A stretch of 64,000 bases of DNA from Xanthomonas arboricola (GTDB taxonomy: Bacteria > Pseudomonadota > Gammaproteobacteria > Xanthomonadales > Xanthomonadaceae): positions 372,001 to 436,000 of the forward strand of contig NZ_MIGY01000002.1 in assembly GCF_002940665.1 (NCBI RefSeq), read 5' to 3'. A model generated the notes under the pieces. That model did not search any database. It saw only the letters and a program-made list of their open reading frames with translations, and had not been told where the DNA came from. Below, in pieces: positions 16,632 to 25,594 of this stretch. Within the stretch, counting starts at the first letter, position 1. Every line of letters begins with the position of its first letter. The position numbers and the translations under genes are program-made.

Positions 16632-18561
16632 CTTGGATCTCCGGAGAACGACGAAAACGCCGGTCGGCCGCGGTGACCAGGCCGCCAAGCGCCATCAGCA
16701 GCGCTCCCAGCCAGATCCAGCGGACGAACGGTTTGAGGTGGACGCGGACCGCCCAGGCCTGATTGCCCAGGGGTTCGCCAAGCGCGACATACAGGTCGCC
16801 GAACGGGCCGGGACGGATCGCCGCCTCGGTCAAGGTCTGCCCGCCGCTGGCGTAGCGGCGTTTTTCCGCATGCAGCAGGCCGACCGGCGCATCGTCCTTG
16901 AACACCTGCAGGTTGGCACGGTCGGAGACGTAATTGGGCCCGCGCAGTTCTTCGACGTTATCGAAGTGCAGCGCGTAGCGGCCGATCTGCATCTGCTGGC
17001 CGGGCGCCAGTGCGACCTCGCGCTGCAGGCTCAACGATTCCACCAGCAACGCACCGGCCAGGAACACCGCCACGCCCAGGTGCGCCAACGCCATGCCCAG
17101 CATTTCGGCGGTGAGCTTGCGGCCCTTGGCCGCGCGCCGCGTCCACAGAAAGCGCAGCGTGCCCAGCAGCACCCAGGCCGCGCCGGCCACGCCGATCGCC
17201 GCCTTCCACTGGCCCTGCGGCGCGGCGAACCAGGACAGCACGCCTGCGGCAACCGCCAGGCCCGCCCACGGCGCGAGCATCGCCAGCGGGCGCGAGGCCT
17301 GCTCGCGCTGCCAGCGGGTCAGCGGGCCGAACGGCAACAGCGCCACCAGCGGCGCCATCAGCACCACGAACAACGTACCGAAGTAGGGCGGCCCCACCGA
17401 CAGCTTGCCCAGGCCCAGCGCGTCGGCAAGCAGCGGATACAGCGTGCCCAGCAACACCATCGCGCAGGCGCAGGTGAGCAGCAGGTTGTTCAACAGCAGC
17501 AAGGTTTCGCGCGAGCTGCCGGCGAATGCGCGGCGCGGATCGTCGACCAGCGACAGGCGCGGCGCACGCAACGCGTACAGCAGCAGCGAACCACCGACCA
17601 CCGCCAGCAGGAACACCAGAATGAACAGGCCGCGCGACGGATCGGCCGCAAACGCATGTACGCTGGTCAACACGCCCGAACGCACCAGGAAGGTGCCCAG
17701 CAGCGACAGCGAAAAGGCGGCGATCGCCAGCAGCAAGGTCCAGCTGGCAAAGCTGCCGCGCTTTTCGGTAACTGCCTGCGAATGCAGCAACGCGGTGCCA
17801 ACCAGCCACGGCATGAAACTGGCGTTTTCCACCGGGTCCCAGAACCACCAGCCGCCCCAGCCGAGCTCGTAATACGCCCACCAGCTGCCGAGTGCGATGC
17901 CGACGGTGAGCATCGCCCAGGCCACGTTGGTCCATGGCCGCGTCCAGCGCAGCCAGCGCGCATCCATGCGGCCTTCCAGCAACGCGGCGATGGCGAAGGC
18001 GAACGGCACCGCAAAGCCGACATAGCCGCAGTACAACATCGGCGGATGGATGATCAGCCCCGGGTCCTGCAACAGCGGATTCAGATCGGCGCCTTCCAGC
18101 GGCACCGGCAACACGCGCGCGAACGGGTTGGAGGTGAACAGCAGGAAGGCCAGGAAGCCGATGCTGACCAGCGCCATCACCCCGAGCACGCGCGCCACCA
18201 CCTGCATGGGCAACTGCCGCGACCACAGCGCCACTGCACCGGTCCACAGCGCCAGTACCAGCGTCCACAGCAGCAACGAGCCTTCGTGCGCGCCCCACAC
18301 CGCCGAATAGCGGTACATCACCGGCAGCAGGCTGTTGGAATTCTCGGCGACATAGCGCACCGAAAAATCCTGCACCAGAAAGGCATGCGTCAGCAGTGCG
18401 AAGGCCGCTGCGATCAGGCCCAGCTGCAGCAACGCGGCCGGCCGCGCGACCGCCATCCAGCTGCTGCGCCCACGCTGCGCACCAGCCAGCGGCAGCGCGG
18501 CCTGCACCAAGGCCACCAGCAACGCCAGGATCAGCAGGAACGTGCCGAGCTCAGGCAGCAT
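16624..18561 (-). CDS. ccmF: Haem lyase subunit CcmF
   Basis: CcmF is the core of the haem lyase that attaches haem to apocytochrome c in the inner membrane. The protein has 645 residues, as expected, with many membrane helices. The tryptophan-rich WWD signature is WGGWWFWDPVENASFMPWL, and YVAENSNSLLPVMYRYSAVWGAHEGSLL is the conserved N-terminal periplasmic segment with a haem-ligand histidine. Its end overlaps ccmG. Between its start and ccmE there are 171 bp, the largest gap in the operon. Confidence 0.97.
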   Translation of the reverse strand: MLPELGTFLLILALLVALVQAALPLAGAQRGRSSWMAVARPAALLQLGLIAAAFALLTHAFLVQDFSVRYVAENSNSLLPVMYRYSAVWGAHEGSLLLWTLVLALWTGAVALWSRQLPMQVVARVLGVMALVSIGFLAFLLFTSNPFARVLPVPLEGADLNPLLQDPGLIIHPPMLYCGYVGFAVPFAFAIAALLEGRMDARWLRWTRPWTNVAWAMLTVGIALGSWWAYYELGWGGWWFWDPVENASFMPWLVGTALLHSQAVTEKRGSFASWTLLLAIAAFSLSLLGTFLVRSGVLTSVHAFAADPSRGLFILVFLLAVVGGSLLLYALRAPRLSLVDDPRRAFAGSSRETLLLLNNLLLTCACAMVLLGTLYPLLADALGLGKLSVGPPYFGTLFVVLMAPLVALLPFGPLTRWQREQASRPLAMLAPWAGLAVAAGVLSWFAAPQGQWKAAIGVAGAAWVLLGTLRFLWTRRAAKGRKLTAEMLGMALAHLGVAVFLAGALLVESLSLQREVALAPGQQMQIGRYALHFDNVEELRGPNYVSDRANLQVFKDDAPVGLLHAEKRRYASGGQTLTEAAIRPGPFGDLYVALGEPLGNQAWAVRVHLKPFVRWIWLGALLMALGGLVTAADRRFRRSPEIQDG

Positions 18562-18733
18562 CGGGTCGGCGCATCGGTAGGCATGCAGTGGTGCGAGGCT
18601 TGCGGGCGCAGGGCAGAAGCGTCATCCATGCAGCGTCCACGCGCGCCTGCCGGTGCACAGCAACGTCGTCAGCCAGGTAACCGCTGTGCGAGCCACCACC
18701 GTGCAGGAATACGAACGTCCTGACGCACGCCAT
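18551..18733 (-). CDS. Possible small coupled protein between ccmE and ccmF
   Basis: An open frame of 60 codons begins with an ATG that overlaps the ccmE stop codon (TGATG) and ends 11 bases inside ccmF. The product, [20 protein letters not shown] and on, matches nothing I recognise and has an arginine- and alanine-rich end that reads like chance translation of GC-rich DNA. The overlap could allow re-initiation by ribosomes leaving ccmE. It may simply be a spacer, so it is listed only because the position is suggestive. Confidence 0.25.
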   Translation of the reverse strand: MACVRTFVFLHGGGSHSGYLADDVAVHRQARVDAAWMTLLPCARKPRTTACLPMRRPDAA

Positions 18734-19203
18734 CAACGCAGCGCTCCGGTCTGGTCTGCGGCCGCCGGCACGGCGTGCTTGCGGTGCGCGCTGCCCATCT
18801 TGTCGGCCACTTCCTTCGGCATGTAGGTCTCGTCGTGTTTCGCCAGCACATCTTCGGCGACGAAGACGCCGTTTTGCATGCGCCCGGTCGCCACCACCGC
18901 CTGTCCTTCGCGAAACAGGTCCGGCAGGATGCGGCCGTAGCGCACCGGCAACCGTGCATCGCCATCGGTGACGCGGAACTGCGCTTCCAGCGAACCGGAT
19001 GCGCGTTGGAACGAGCCTTTTTCCACCATGCCGCCGAGCCGGAAGCGCGTGTGTTCGCCGGCGTCGCCGCGCAGCACTTCCGACGGTGTGTACAGATAGG
19101 CCACGTTGCGCTGCAGGGCCATCGCCACCAGCGTGGTCGCCAGTCCGCCGGCCAGCACCAGCGCGATCACCAGCCAGATCCGGCGGCGCCGTTGCGTGTT
19201 CAC
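18733..19203 (-). CDS. ccmE: Haem chaperone CcmE
   Basis: CcmE binds haem covalently in the periplasm and carries it to CcmF. The protein has 156 residues: a basic start (MNTQRRRR), one membrane anchor ([22 protein letters not shown]) and a beta-barrel domain. [14 protein letters not shown] contains the haem-binding histidine. The start is a GTG at 19203 that overlaps the ccmD stop (GTGA), as usual within ccm operons; the open frame extends much further upstream only as antisense to ccmD and ccmC. Confidence 0.95.
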   Translation of the reverse strand: MNTQRRRRIWLVIALVLAGGLATTLVAMALQRNVAYLYTPSEVLRGDAGEHTRFRLGGMVEKGSFQRASGSLEAQFRVTDGDARLPVRYGRILPDLFREGQAVVATGRMQNGVFVAEDVLAKHDETYMPKEVADKMGSAHRKHAVPAAADQTGALR

Positions 19204-19370
19204 CGGATCAGCTCCGCATCGGTGGGCACCGCGCGCTTGCGCTCGCGCAGACGCCGCGCCTGCGCCATCCTCACGGCGCGGCGCACCTGCCAGCGGCCGG
19301 CGATCAGATCCCACAGCAACACCAGCACGAACACCGCGTAGGCGGCGATGACGTAGGACAGGTAGCTCAT
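19200..19370 (-). CDS. ccmD: Haem exporter protein CcmD
   Basis: CcmD is a 56-residue membrane peptide that helps release haem-loaded CcmE from the CcmABC complex. It has one helix ([20 protein letters not shown]) followed by a basic cytoplasmic tail rich in arginine. The start overlaps the ccmC stop (ATGA) and its stop overlaps the ccmE start (GTGA). Confidence 0.93.
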   Translation of the reverse strand: MSYLSYVIAAYAVFVLVLLWDLIAGRWQVRRAVRMAQARRLRERKRAVPTDAELIR

Positions 19371-20119
19371 GCCGCGCCCTCCGGCGCATCGCGCACGATC
19401 CAGGCCTTGCCGGCCTCGCGGCGCAGGTTGTCGGCGCGCGCACGCGTCAGCAGCGAACCGGCGAACCAGAACTTGGTGCCGACCACCATCAGCCACAGCG
19501 GCAGCAGCATGCTGGCATCGATGCTGGACGGGCCGAGCAGGCGGATGCTCTGGCCCTGATGCAGCGAGTTCCACCACACCACCGAATAGCGGATCACCGG
19601 CAGCAGCGCCACGCCGACGATCGCCAGCAAGGCCGCCGCACGTGCGGCCTGACGGCGATCGTCGATGGCCTGATACAGGCCGATCACGCCCAGATACAGG
19701 AACAGCAGGATCAGCTCGGTGGTCAGGCGCGGGTCCCAATCCCACCAGGCGCCCCACATCGGCTTGCCCCAGATGCTGCCGGTCAACAGGGTGATCACGG
19801 TGAACGCCGCGCCGATCGGCGCGCAGGCCATCGACAGGATTTCGCAGATCTTGATGCGCCAGATCAGCGCGATCGCCGCGTACACCGCCATCAGCCCGAA
19901 CACGAACAGGCTCATCCACGCGCTCGGCACATGGATATACAGAATGCGGAAGCTATCGCCCTGCTGGTAGTCGGCCGGTACCGCAAACAAGGCCTGCCAG
20001 ATGCCCACGCCCAGCAACACCGCGGCCAGGGCGTAGCACCACGGCGCCCAGCGCGCAGTGAAACGGTCGAAGATCGGAGGCGAGGCGAGTTGGTGGAACC
20101 AGCGGGCAACGACGTTCAT
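19367..20119 (-). CDS. ccmC: Haem transporter subunit CcmC
   Basis: CcmC is the inner-membrane protein that hands haem to CcmE. The 250-residue protein has about six helices and the WWD haem-handling motif [20 protein letters not shown]. The conserved [17 protein letters not shown] carries a haem-ligand histidine. I chose the ATG at 20119 ([15 protein letters not shown]), as the open frame further upstream to 20185 is cysteine-rich and not conserved. A 94-bp gap separates it from ccmB. Confidence 0.96.
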   Translation of the reverse strand: MNVVARWFHQLASPPIFDRFTARWAPWCYALAAVLLGVGIWQALFAVPADYQQGDSFRILYIHVPSAWMSLFVFGLMAVYAAIALIWRIKICEILSMACAPIGAAFTVITLLTGSIWGKPMWGAWWDWDPRLTTELILLFLYLGVIGLYQAIDDRRQAARAAALLAIVGVALLPVIRYSVVWWNSLHQGQSIRLLGPSSIDASMLLPLWLMVVGTKFWFAGSLLTRARADNLRREAGKAWIVRDAPEGAA

Positions 20120-20213
20120 GCGATGGCAGCAGCCTTTGGAATGGCATTGGCTCTCGAAACAGCAACAACGCAGTGCGTGGAGCATCTTGTCGACAGCGCT
20201 TCGACCGCACGGC

Positions 20214-20905
20214 TCAACTCAACGAAATCCGGATCGCGGCAGCCGCAGCCAGCGGCGCCAGCACCACGCCGATCGCCAATCCGGCGCCCAGCAACAACAA
20301 CGCACCCACCGCATCCTGTCCCTGTCCGCTGGCCGCGACACTGCCGGCTCCGAACACCAGCACCGGCACGTACAACGGCAACGCCAGCAACGCCACGAGA
20401 ATACCAGAGCGTTTCATCGTCACCGTCAGTGCCGCAACCACGGCGCCAAGCAGACTCAGAAGCGGTGTGCCCAGCGCCAACGATGCCAGCAGCACCGGTA
20501 GTTGGTCATGTGGCAGGTGCAGCAATTCGCCCAGCAGCGGCGTCACCGCGATCAACGGCAGCGCGCTGGTCGCCCAGTGCAGCAGCACGCGCACCGCGAT
20601 CAGCCACGCCAACGGCACCGGCGCCAGCAGCCATTGCTCCATCGAGCCGTCTTCCACATCGCTGCGGAACAGCGTATCCAGCGACAACAGGCCGGCCAGC
20701 AGCACCGACAGCCACAGCACCGCCGGTGCGGCCTGCGCCAGCAGGTCCGGGCGACCGCCCAGGCCCAGCGCGAACAGCACCACCATCAGCAAGGCGAACA
20801 GCGCCGGCTGCAAGGCATCGCTGCGACGGCGCCACAGCAGCTGCAGGTCGCGGCTGAGCAGCGCGCGCGCGGCCTGCCACAGCGAGGGTTGTGGCGAATG
20901 CAGGC

Positions 20906-20909
<4 letters not shown>
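20214..20909 (-). CDS. ccmB: Haem exporter permease CcmB
   Basis: CcmB is the membrane component of the CcmAB ABC-type complex that drives release of holo-CcmE. It has 231 residues and about six helices. [22 protein letters not shown] is the conserved cytoplasmic segment. The ATG at 20909 overlaps the ccmA stop (ATGA). Confidence 0.95.
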
Positions 20910-21550
<641 letters not shown>

Positions 21551-21748
21551 CGGCGCAGCGGGCTCCCGTCGCAGGACGGCATGGGTGGTGGCGAGGCAGG
21601 GCGCGCATTGTAGCGACGATGGCGCGCTGCCGGGGGCGCGTTCGGCGGCATGATGTGTCCGGGAACGCTGTTTTGCACCGGTCGGGCGCAACCGCCTGGC
21701 GGCTTTGCGTACACTCGCGTTCCCCCGTTTGTTGCCCGGACAGGCCCG

Positions 21749-22897
21749 ATGCCCCTCACGACCAAGCTGCCCAAGGTGGGCACCACCATCTTCACCGTCA
21801 TGTCGCAACTGGCGGCCGAACACGGCGCGGTGAATCTGGGCCAGGGTTTTCCCGATTTCGCGGTGCCGTCGCGGCTGGTCGAAGAGCTCGAGCGCGCCAT
21901 GCGCGCCGGCCACAACCAGTACCCGCCGATGACCGGCGTTGCGGCGTTGCGCCAGGCCATCGCCGGCAAGGCGCAGCGCTGCTACGGCGCGCAGGTCGAT
22001 GCCGACAGCGAGATCACCGTCACCAGTGGTGCCACCGAGGCGATCTTCAACGCCATCCACGCAGTGGTGCGCGCAGGCGAGGAGGTGATCGTGCTGGATC
22101 CGGCCTACGACTGCTACGAGCCGGCGATCGACCTGGCCGGGGCACGCGCGGTGCACGTGGCGCTGGACCCGCAGACCTTCGCCATCGATTGGCCGGCGCT
22201 GCGCGCGGCGATCACGCCGAAGACGCGCCTGCTGATGATCAACTCGCCGCACAATCCGTCCGGCGCGATGCTGTCTGCCGATGACATGCAGCGTTTGACC
22301 GAGTTGCTGCGCGGCAGCGACATCTTCCTGCTCTCGGACGAGGTGTACGAGCACATCGTGTTCGACGGCCGTCGTCACGAATCGGTGTTGCGCTGGCCGG
22401 AACTGCGCGAGCGCGCGTTCGTGATCTCCAGCTTCGGCAAGACCTATCACTGCACCGGCTGGAAGATCGGCTACGCCATCGCGCCGCCGGCACTGAGTGC
22501 CGAGTTCCGCAAGGTGCACCAATACAACACCTTCACCAGCTTCGGCCCGGCCCAGCATGCGTTTGCTGCGATGATCCGCGACGAACCCGAACACGACGAA
22601 CAACTCGGCGCGTTCTATCAGGCCAAGCGCGACCGTTTTCGCGAGCAGTTGCTGACCACGCGCCTGACGCCATTGCCGGTGCCCGGCGGCTATTTCCAGC
22701 TGGTCGACTATTCGGCGATCAGCGACCTGCCCGACACCGAGTTCGTGAAGTGGCTGACGGTGGAAAAGGGCGTGGCCGCGATTCCGCTGTCGCCGTTCTA
22801 CCAGACCGCGCCGCAAGGGCAACGACTGGCGCGGCTGTGCTTTGCCAAGAACGATGCGACGCTGGATGCGGCGATCGCGCGGTTGCAGCAGCTCTGA
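21749..22897 (+). CDS. ybdL: PLP-dependent methionine/glutamine aminotransferase
   Basis: This is a 382-residue fold-type I aminotransferase of the YbdL/kynurenine-aminotransferase group. The PLP lysine is in [16 protein letters not shown]; other marks are NLGQGFPDF at the N-terminus, [11 protein letters not shown] and [12 protein letters not shown]. coli YbdL uses methionine and other amino acids with 2-oxo acids; in methionine salvage such enzymes aminate 2-oxo-4-methylthiobutyrate with glutamine. The next gene is an omega-amidase, which removes the 2-oxoglutaramate produced from glutamine, so the pair forms a glutamine transaminase-omega-amidase route. I chose the ATG at 21749 ([20 protein letters not shown]). 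Confidence 0.88.
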   Translation: MPLTTKLPKVGTTIFTVMSQLAAEHGAVNLGQGFPDFAVPSRLVEELERAMRAGHNQYPPMTGVAALRQAIAGKAQRCYGAQVDADSEITVTSGATEAIFNAIHAVVRAGEEVIVLDPAYDCYEPAIDLAGARAVHVALDPQTFAIDWPALRAAITPKTRLLMINSPHNPSGAMLSADDMQRLTELLRGSDIFLLSDEVYEHIVFDGRRHESVLRWPELRERAFVISSFGKTYHCTGWKIGYAIAPPALSAEFRKVHQYNTFTSFGPAQHAFAAMIRDEPEHDEQLGAFYQAKRDRFREQLLTTRLTPLPVPGGYFQLVDYSAISDLPDTEFVKWLTVEKGVAAIPLSPFYQTAPQGQRLARLCFAKNDATLDAAIARLQQL

Positions 22898-22901
22898 AGT
22901 G

Positions 22902-23096
22902 CTGGGAATGGGGAATCGGGATTGGGGAATCGTAAGAGCGTTACTGGACTCCTTCTCAATTTCTGCCGGCCCGGGACAGGGAATCGTGAGCGCGCCGCTG
23001 GTGTTCTTCCTGCCCTCCGACTTCGTCACCCCACATAGCGCACAGACACCACCACACCCGCTCTACCCATTCCCGATTCCCCATTCCCCATTCCCG
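22902..23096. repeat. G-rich inverted repeat before the omega-amidase gene
   Basis: A left arm (22902-22932) with GGGAATGGGGAATCGGGA faces a right arm (about 23066-23096) that is its near complement, across about 130 bp. The right arm ends 8 bases before the amidase ATG, the same geometry as the proA repeat. One or two mismatches are present. Confidence 0.75.
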
Positions 23097-23104
23097 AGCC
23101 TTCA

Positions 23105-23905
23105 ATGCACGATCTTCGCGTTTCCCTGATCCAAGGCGACACCCGCTGGCATGACCCGGCCGGCAATCGCGAGTACTACGGTGCGTTGCTGGAACCGTTG
23201 GCCGGGCTGACCGATCTGGTGATCCTGCCGGAGACCTTTACCAGCGGGTTCTCCAACGACGCCATCGACAAGGCCGAAGACATGGACGGGCCGACCGTGG
23301 CCTGGGTGCGTGCGCAGGCCGCACGGCTGGGGGCGGCGATCACCGGCAGCGTGCAGCTGCGCACCGGGCAGGGCGTGTTCAACCGGCTGCTGTGGGCCAC
23401 GCCGGACGGGGTGCTGCAGTATTACGACAAGCGCCATCTGTTCCGCTTCGGCAACGAGCATCTGCGCTACGCGGCCGGGCGCGATCGCCTGACGGTGGAG
23501 TGGAAGGGCTGGCGGATCAATCCGCAGGTCTGCTACGACCTGCGCTTTCCGGTGTTCTGCCGCAATCGTTTCGATGTCGAGCGGCCGGGCCAGCTGGATT
23601 TCGATCTGCAACTGTTCGTCGCCAACTGGCCGTCTGCGCGCGCTTATGCATGGAAGACGCTGCTGCGCGCACGCGCGATCGAAAACCTGTGTTTTGTGGC
23701 GGCGGTCAACCGCGTCGGCGTCGATGGCAATCAGCTGCACTACGCCGGCGACAGCGCCGTGATCGATTTCCTCGGCCAGCCGCAGGTGGAAATCCGCGAG
23801 CAGCCGCAGGTGGTCACCACCACCCTCAGCGCCGCCGCCCTGGCCGACCACCGCGCACGCTTCCCGGCGATGCTGGACGCAGATGCCTTCGTGATTGGGG
23901 ATTAG
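23105..23905 (+). CDS. Omega-amidase (YafV-like nitrilase family)
   Basis: This 266-residue carbon-nitrogen hydrolase resembles E. coli YafV, an omega-amidase that hydrolyses 2-oxoglutaramate to 2-oxoglutarate and ammonia. The nitrilase triad is visible: Glu in ILPETFTSGF, Lys in YYDKRHLFRF and Cys in NPQVCYDLRFPVF. It follows the aminotransferase in the same direction. Its last codons and stop (IGD then TAG) are formed by the first bases of the next G-rich repeat, so the C-terminus has been set by the repeat. Other C-N hydrolases act on different amides, but the neighbour and motif spacing favour omega-amidase. Confidence 0.87.
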   Translation: MHDLRVSLIQGDTRWHDPAGNREYYGALLEPLAGLTDLVILPETFTSGFSNDAIDKAEDMDGPTVAWVRAQAARLGAAITGSVQLRTGQGVFNRLLWATPDGVLQYYDKRHLFRFGNEHLRYAAGRDRLTVEWKGWRINPQVCYDLRFPVFCRNRFDVERPGQLDFDLQLFVANWPSARAYAWKTLLRARAIENLCFVAAVNRVGVDGNQLHYAGDSAVIDFLGQPQVEIREQPQVVTTTLSAAALADHRARFPAMLDADAFVIGD

Positions 23906-23999
23906 GGATTAGGGATTAGGGATTGGTGCAAAGCAGGCAAGCCACAGCTCTTTGCTTGCCCGCTGTTGCGAATCCCCAATCCCGAATCCCCAATCCCGG
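23894..23999. repeat. G-rich inverted repeat overlapping two gene ends
   Basis: A left arm (about 23894-23930) of GGGATTA and GGGATTG units faces a right arm (about 23970-23999) of CCCAATC and CCCGAATC units. The left arm supplies the stop codon of the omega-amidase gene, and the right arm abuts the stop codon of the convergent cyclotransferase gene. A hairpin here could act as a bidirectional transcription stop. Confidence 0.75.
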
Positions 24000-24770
24000 C
24001 TACTCACCCAACTTGATCTCGTAGATCTTGGGCCACCGCTTGCCGGTGACGAACAGGCGATCGTGCTCGGCGTCGTAGGCGATGCCGTTGAGCACATCGT
24101 TGCCGGGGTCGGTCAGCGTGTCGGCGTCCGGCACCAGCGCCTTCAGGTCGATCCAGGCGACCACCTTGCCGCTGGCTGGGTCGATGCGCGCGATGCGGGT
24201 GGTCAACCAGACGTTCGCCAACAGCTCGCCGTTGACCCATTCCAGCTCGTTGAGATTGTCCAGCGCTTTGCCGCCGGCAGTGACCTTGATGCTGCCGACC
24301 TGCTGCAGCGTCTGCGGATCCAGCCGTCGAATGTGGGCGGTGCCATCGCTCATGTACAGGCTGGTGTCGTCGCGGGTCAGCGCCCAGCCCTCGCCGGAAT
24401 AGCTGAACTGCGTGTGCGGCGTCAGCGTCGCCAGGTCGTAGACAAATCCGCGCTGATTGCGCCAGGTCAGCTGGATCAGGCGGTCGTGCCAGGCCACGAT
24501 GCCCTCGCCGAAAAACGGCGTCGGTGTCGTGGCCTGCTGCAGGACGCGGCCGGTCTCCAGCTCGACTTGGCGCACGCCGGACCGGCCCAGTTCACCGGTG
24601 CTCTCGTACAGGTACCCGTCGAGATAGAACAGGCCTTCGGTGAAGGCGGCGGTGTCGTGCGGATAGGTGCGCACGACGGTATAGCTCTGGGTCGGGATCG
24701 TCTCGCTGCAATGGGCGAGCGCGGGCAGCAACAGGGCGGCGAAGAGCAGGCTGTAAGCGGTGCGTGGCAT
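24000..24770 (-). CDS. Glutaminyl-peptide cyclotransferase
   Basis: This is a secreted glutaminyl cyclase of the plant/bacterial five-bladed beta-propeller type, known structurally from X. campestris. It turns N-terminal glutamine of peptides into pyroglutamate. The 256-residue protein has a signal peptide (MPRTAYSLLFAALLLPALAH), then FTEGLFYLDGYLYESTG, the catalytic-site segment FFGEGIVAWHDRLIQLTWR, NLNELEWVNGELLANVW and DVLNGIAYDAEHDRLFVTGK. I chose the ATG at 24770, the start of the signal peptide; the frame stays open far upstream only as antisense to the next gene. It is convergent with the omega-amidase gene. Confidence 0.92.
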   Translation of the reverse strand: MPRTAYSLLFAALLLPALAHCSETIPTQSYTVVRTYPHDTAAFTEGLFYLDGYLYESTGELGRSGVRQVELETGRVLQQATTPTPFFGEGIVAWHDRLIQLTWRNQRGFVYDLATLTPHTQFSYSGEGWALTRDDTSLYMSDGTAHIRRLDPQTLQQVGSIKVTAGGKALDNLNELEWVNGELLANVWLTTRIARIDPASGKVVAWIDLKALVPDADTLTDPGNDVLNGIAYDAEHDRLFVTGKRWPKIYEIKLGE

Positions 24771-24935
24771 ACCGCAATCATCCCATGCCGCCGTCGCAGA
24801 CTGTTGCGGCGTAGGCAGCTGGCCGGCGACATAATGGCTCGCTGAACGGTCGCCTGCGCGGTGCCGGCATGTTGTCGCGGCTGCCACATCGGCGCTGCTA
24901 GGCTCGGCGCCACGTTCACCAACCGGAATGCCCGC

Positions 24936-25373
24936 ATGATCAAGTCCCTTTCCCTTCTCGCGCTGCTGGGCGCCGCGACGCTTGCACCGCAAGCGCAGGC
25001 CGCCGGCAATATCGACTGCCAACTGTCGTTCAACCTGTCGGGCTGGTCGGTGTTCTACAAGACCGCCAGCGGCACCGGCACCATCAAGTGCGACAACGGC
25101 GCGGTGATCCCGGTCAAGATTTCCAGCAAGGGCGGCGGGCTGACCGTCGGCAAGTCCAAGATCGTCGGTGGCCGCGGTACCTTCTCCGGCGCCTACAGCC
25201 TCAATGATCTGTTCGGCACCTACGCGGCGGCCGAGGCGCATGCCGGCGTGGTCAAGTCCAGCACGGCGCAGGTGGTCACCAAGGGCGACATTTCGCTGGC
25301 CCTGGCCGGCACCGGCGAGGGCGTCGATCTGGGCGTTGCCGTGGGCAACTTCGTCATCGAGCGTCGCAAGTAA
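24936..25373 (+). CDS. Secreted small protein, DUF992-like
   Basis: The 145-residue product has a clear signal peptide (MIKSLSLLALLGAATLAPQAQA). The mature part has two cysteines (NIDCQ and TIKCDN) that could form a disulfide, then glycine-rich stretches and SLNDLFGTYAAAEAHAGVV. The pattern of conserved Gly-Thr-Tyr and alternating hydrophobic residues resembles DUF992 secreted proteins, but the match is by eye and weak. Function is unknown. It is divergent from the glutaminyl cyclase gene and followed by a strong bidirectional terminator about 170 bp downstream. Confidence 0.7.
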   Translation: MIKSLSLLALLGAATLAPQAQAAGNIDCQLSFNLSGWSVFYKTASGTGTIKCDNGAVIPVKISSKGGGLTVGKSKIVGGRGTFSGAYSLNDLFGTYAAAEAHAGVVKSSTAQVVTKGDISLALAGTGEGVDLGVAVGNFVIERRK

Positions 25374-25543
25374 GAGGCTGCGCAGTGCCGCGCAGGCGTC
25401 GCCAATGGTCGACGCCCGCCTGCGCGCGCAGCGCCTGGGCAGTGCGACTGCGCGCTGGTGTTCTACGACCTGCCTGTCGCTGCTGCCGCAAGTAATTGGC
25501 TGTCACAAGCACCTGCGATATCGAGCGCGAACGGAAACACCAA

Positions 25544-25577
25544 TAAAAAAACGGCCCTCTACGGGGCCGTTTTTTTT
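25544..25577. terminator. Bidirectional terminator
   Basis: A hairpin ACGGCCC-tctacg-GGGCCGT is flanked by seven A on the left and eight T on the right. It can stop transcription of the secreted-protein gene on the plus strand and of rluB on the minus strand. Confidence 0.88.
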
Positions 25578-25594
25578 AGTGCGCGTGCTGCAGT

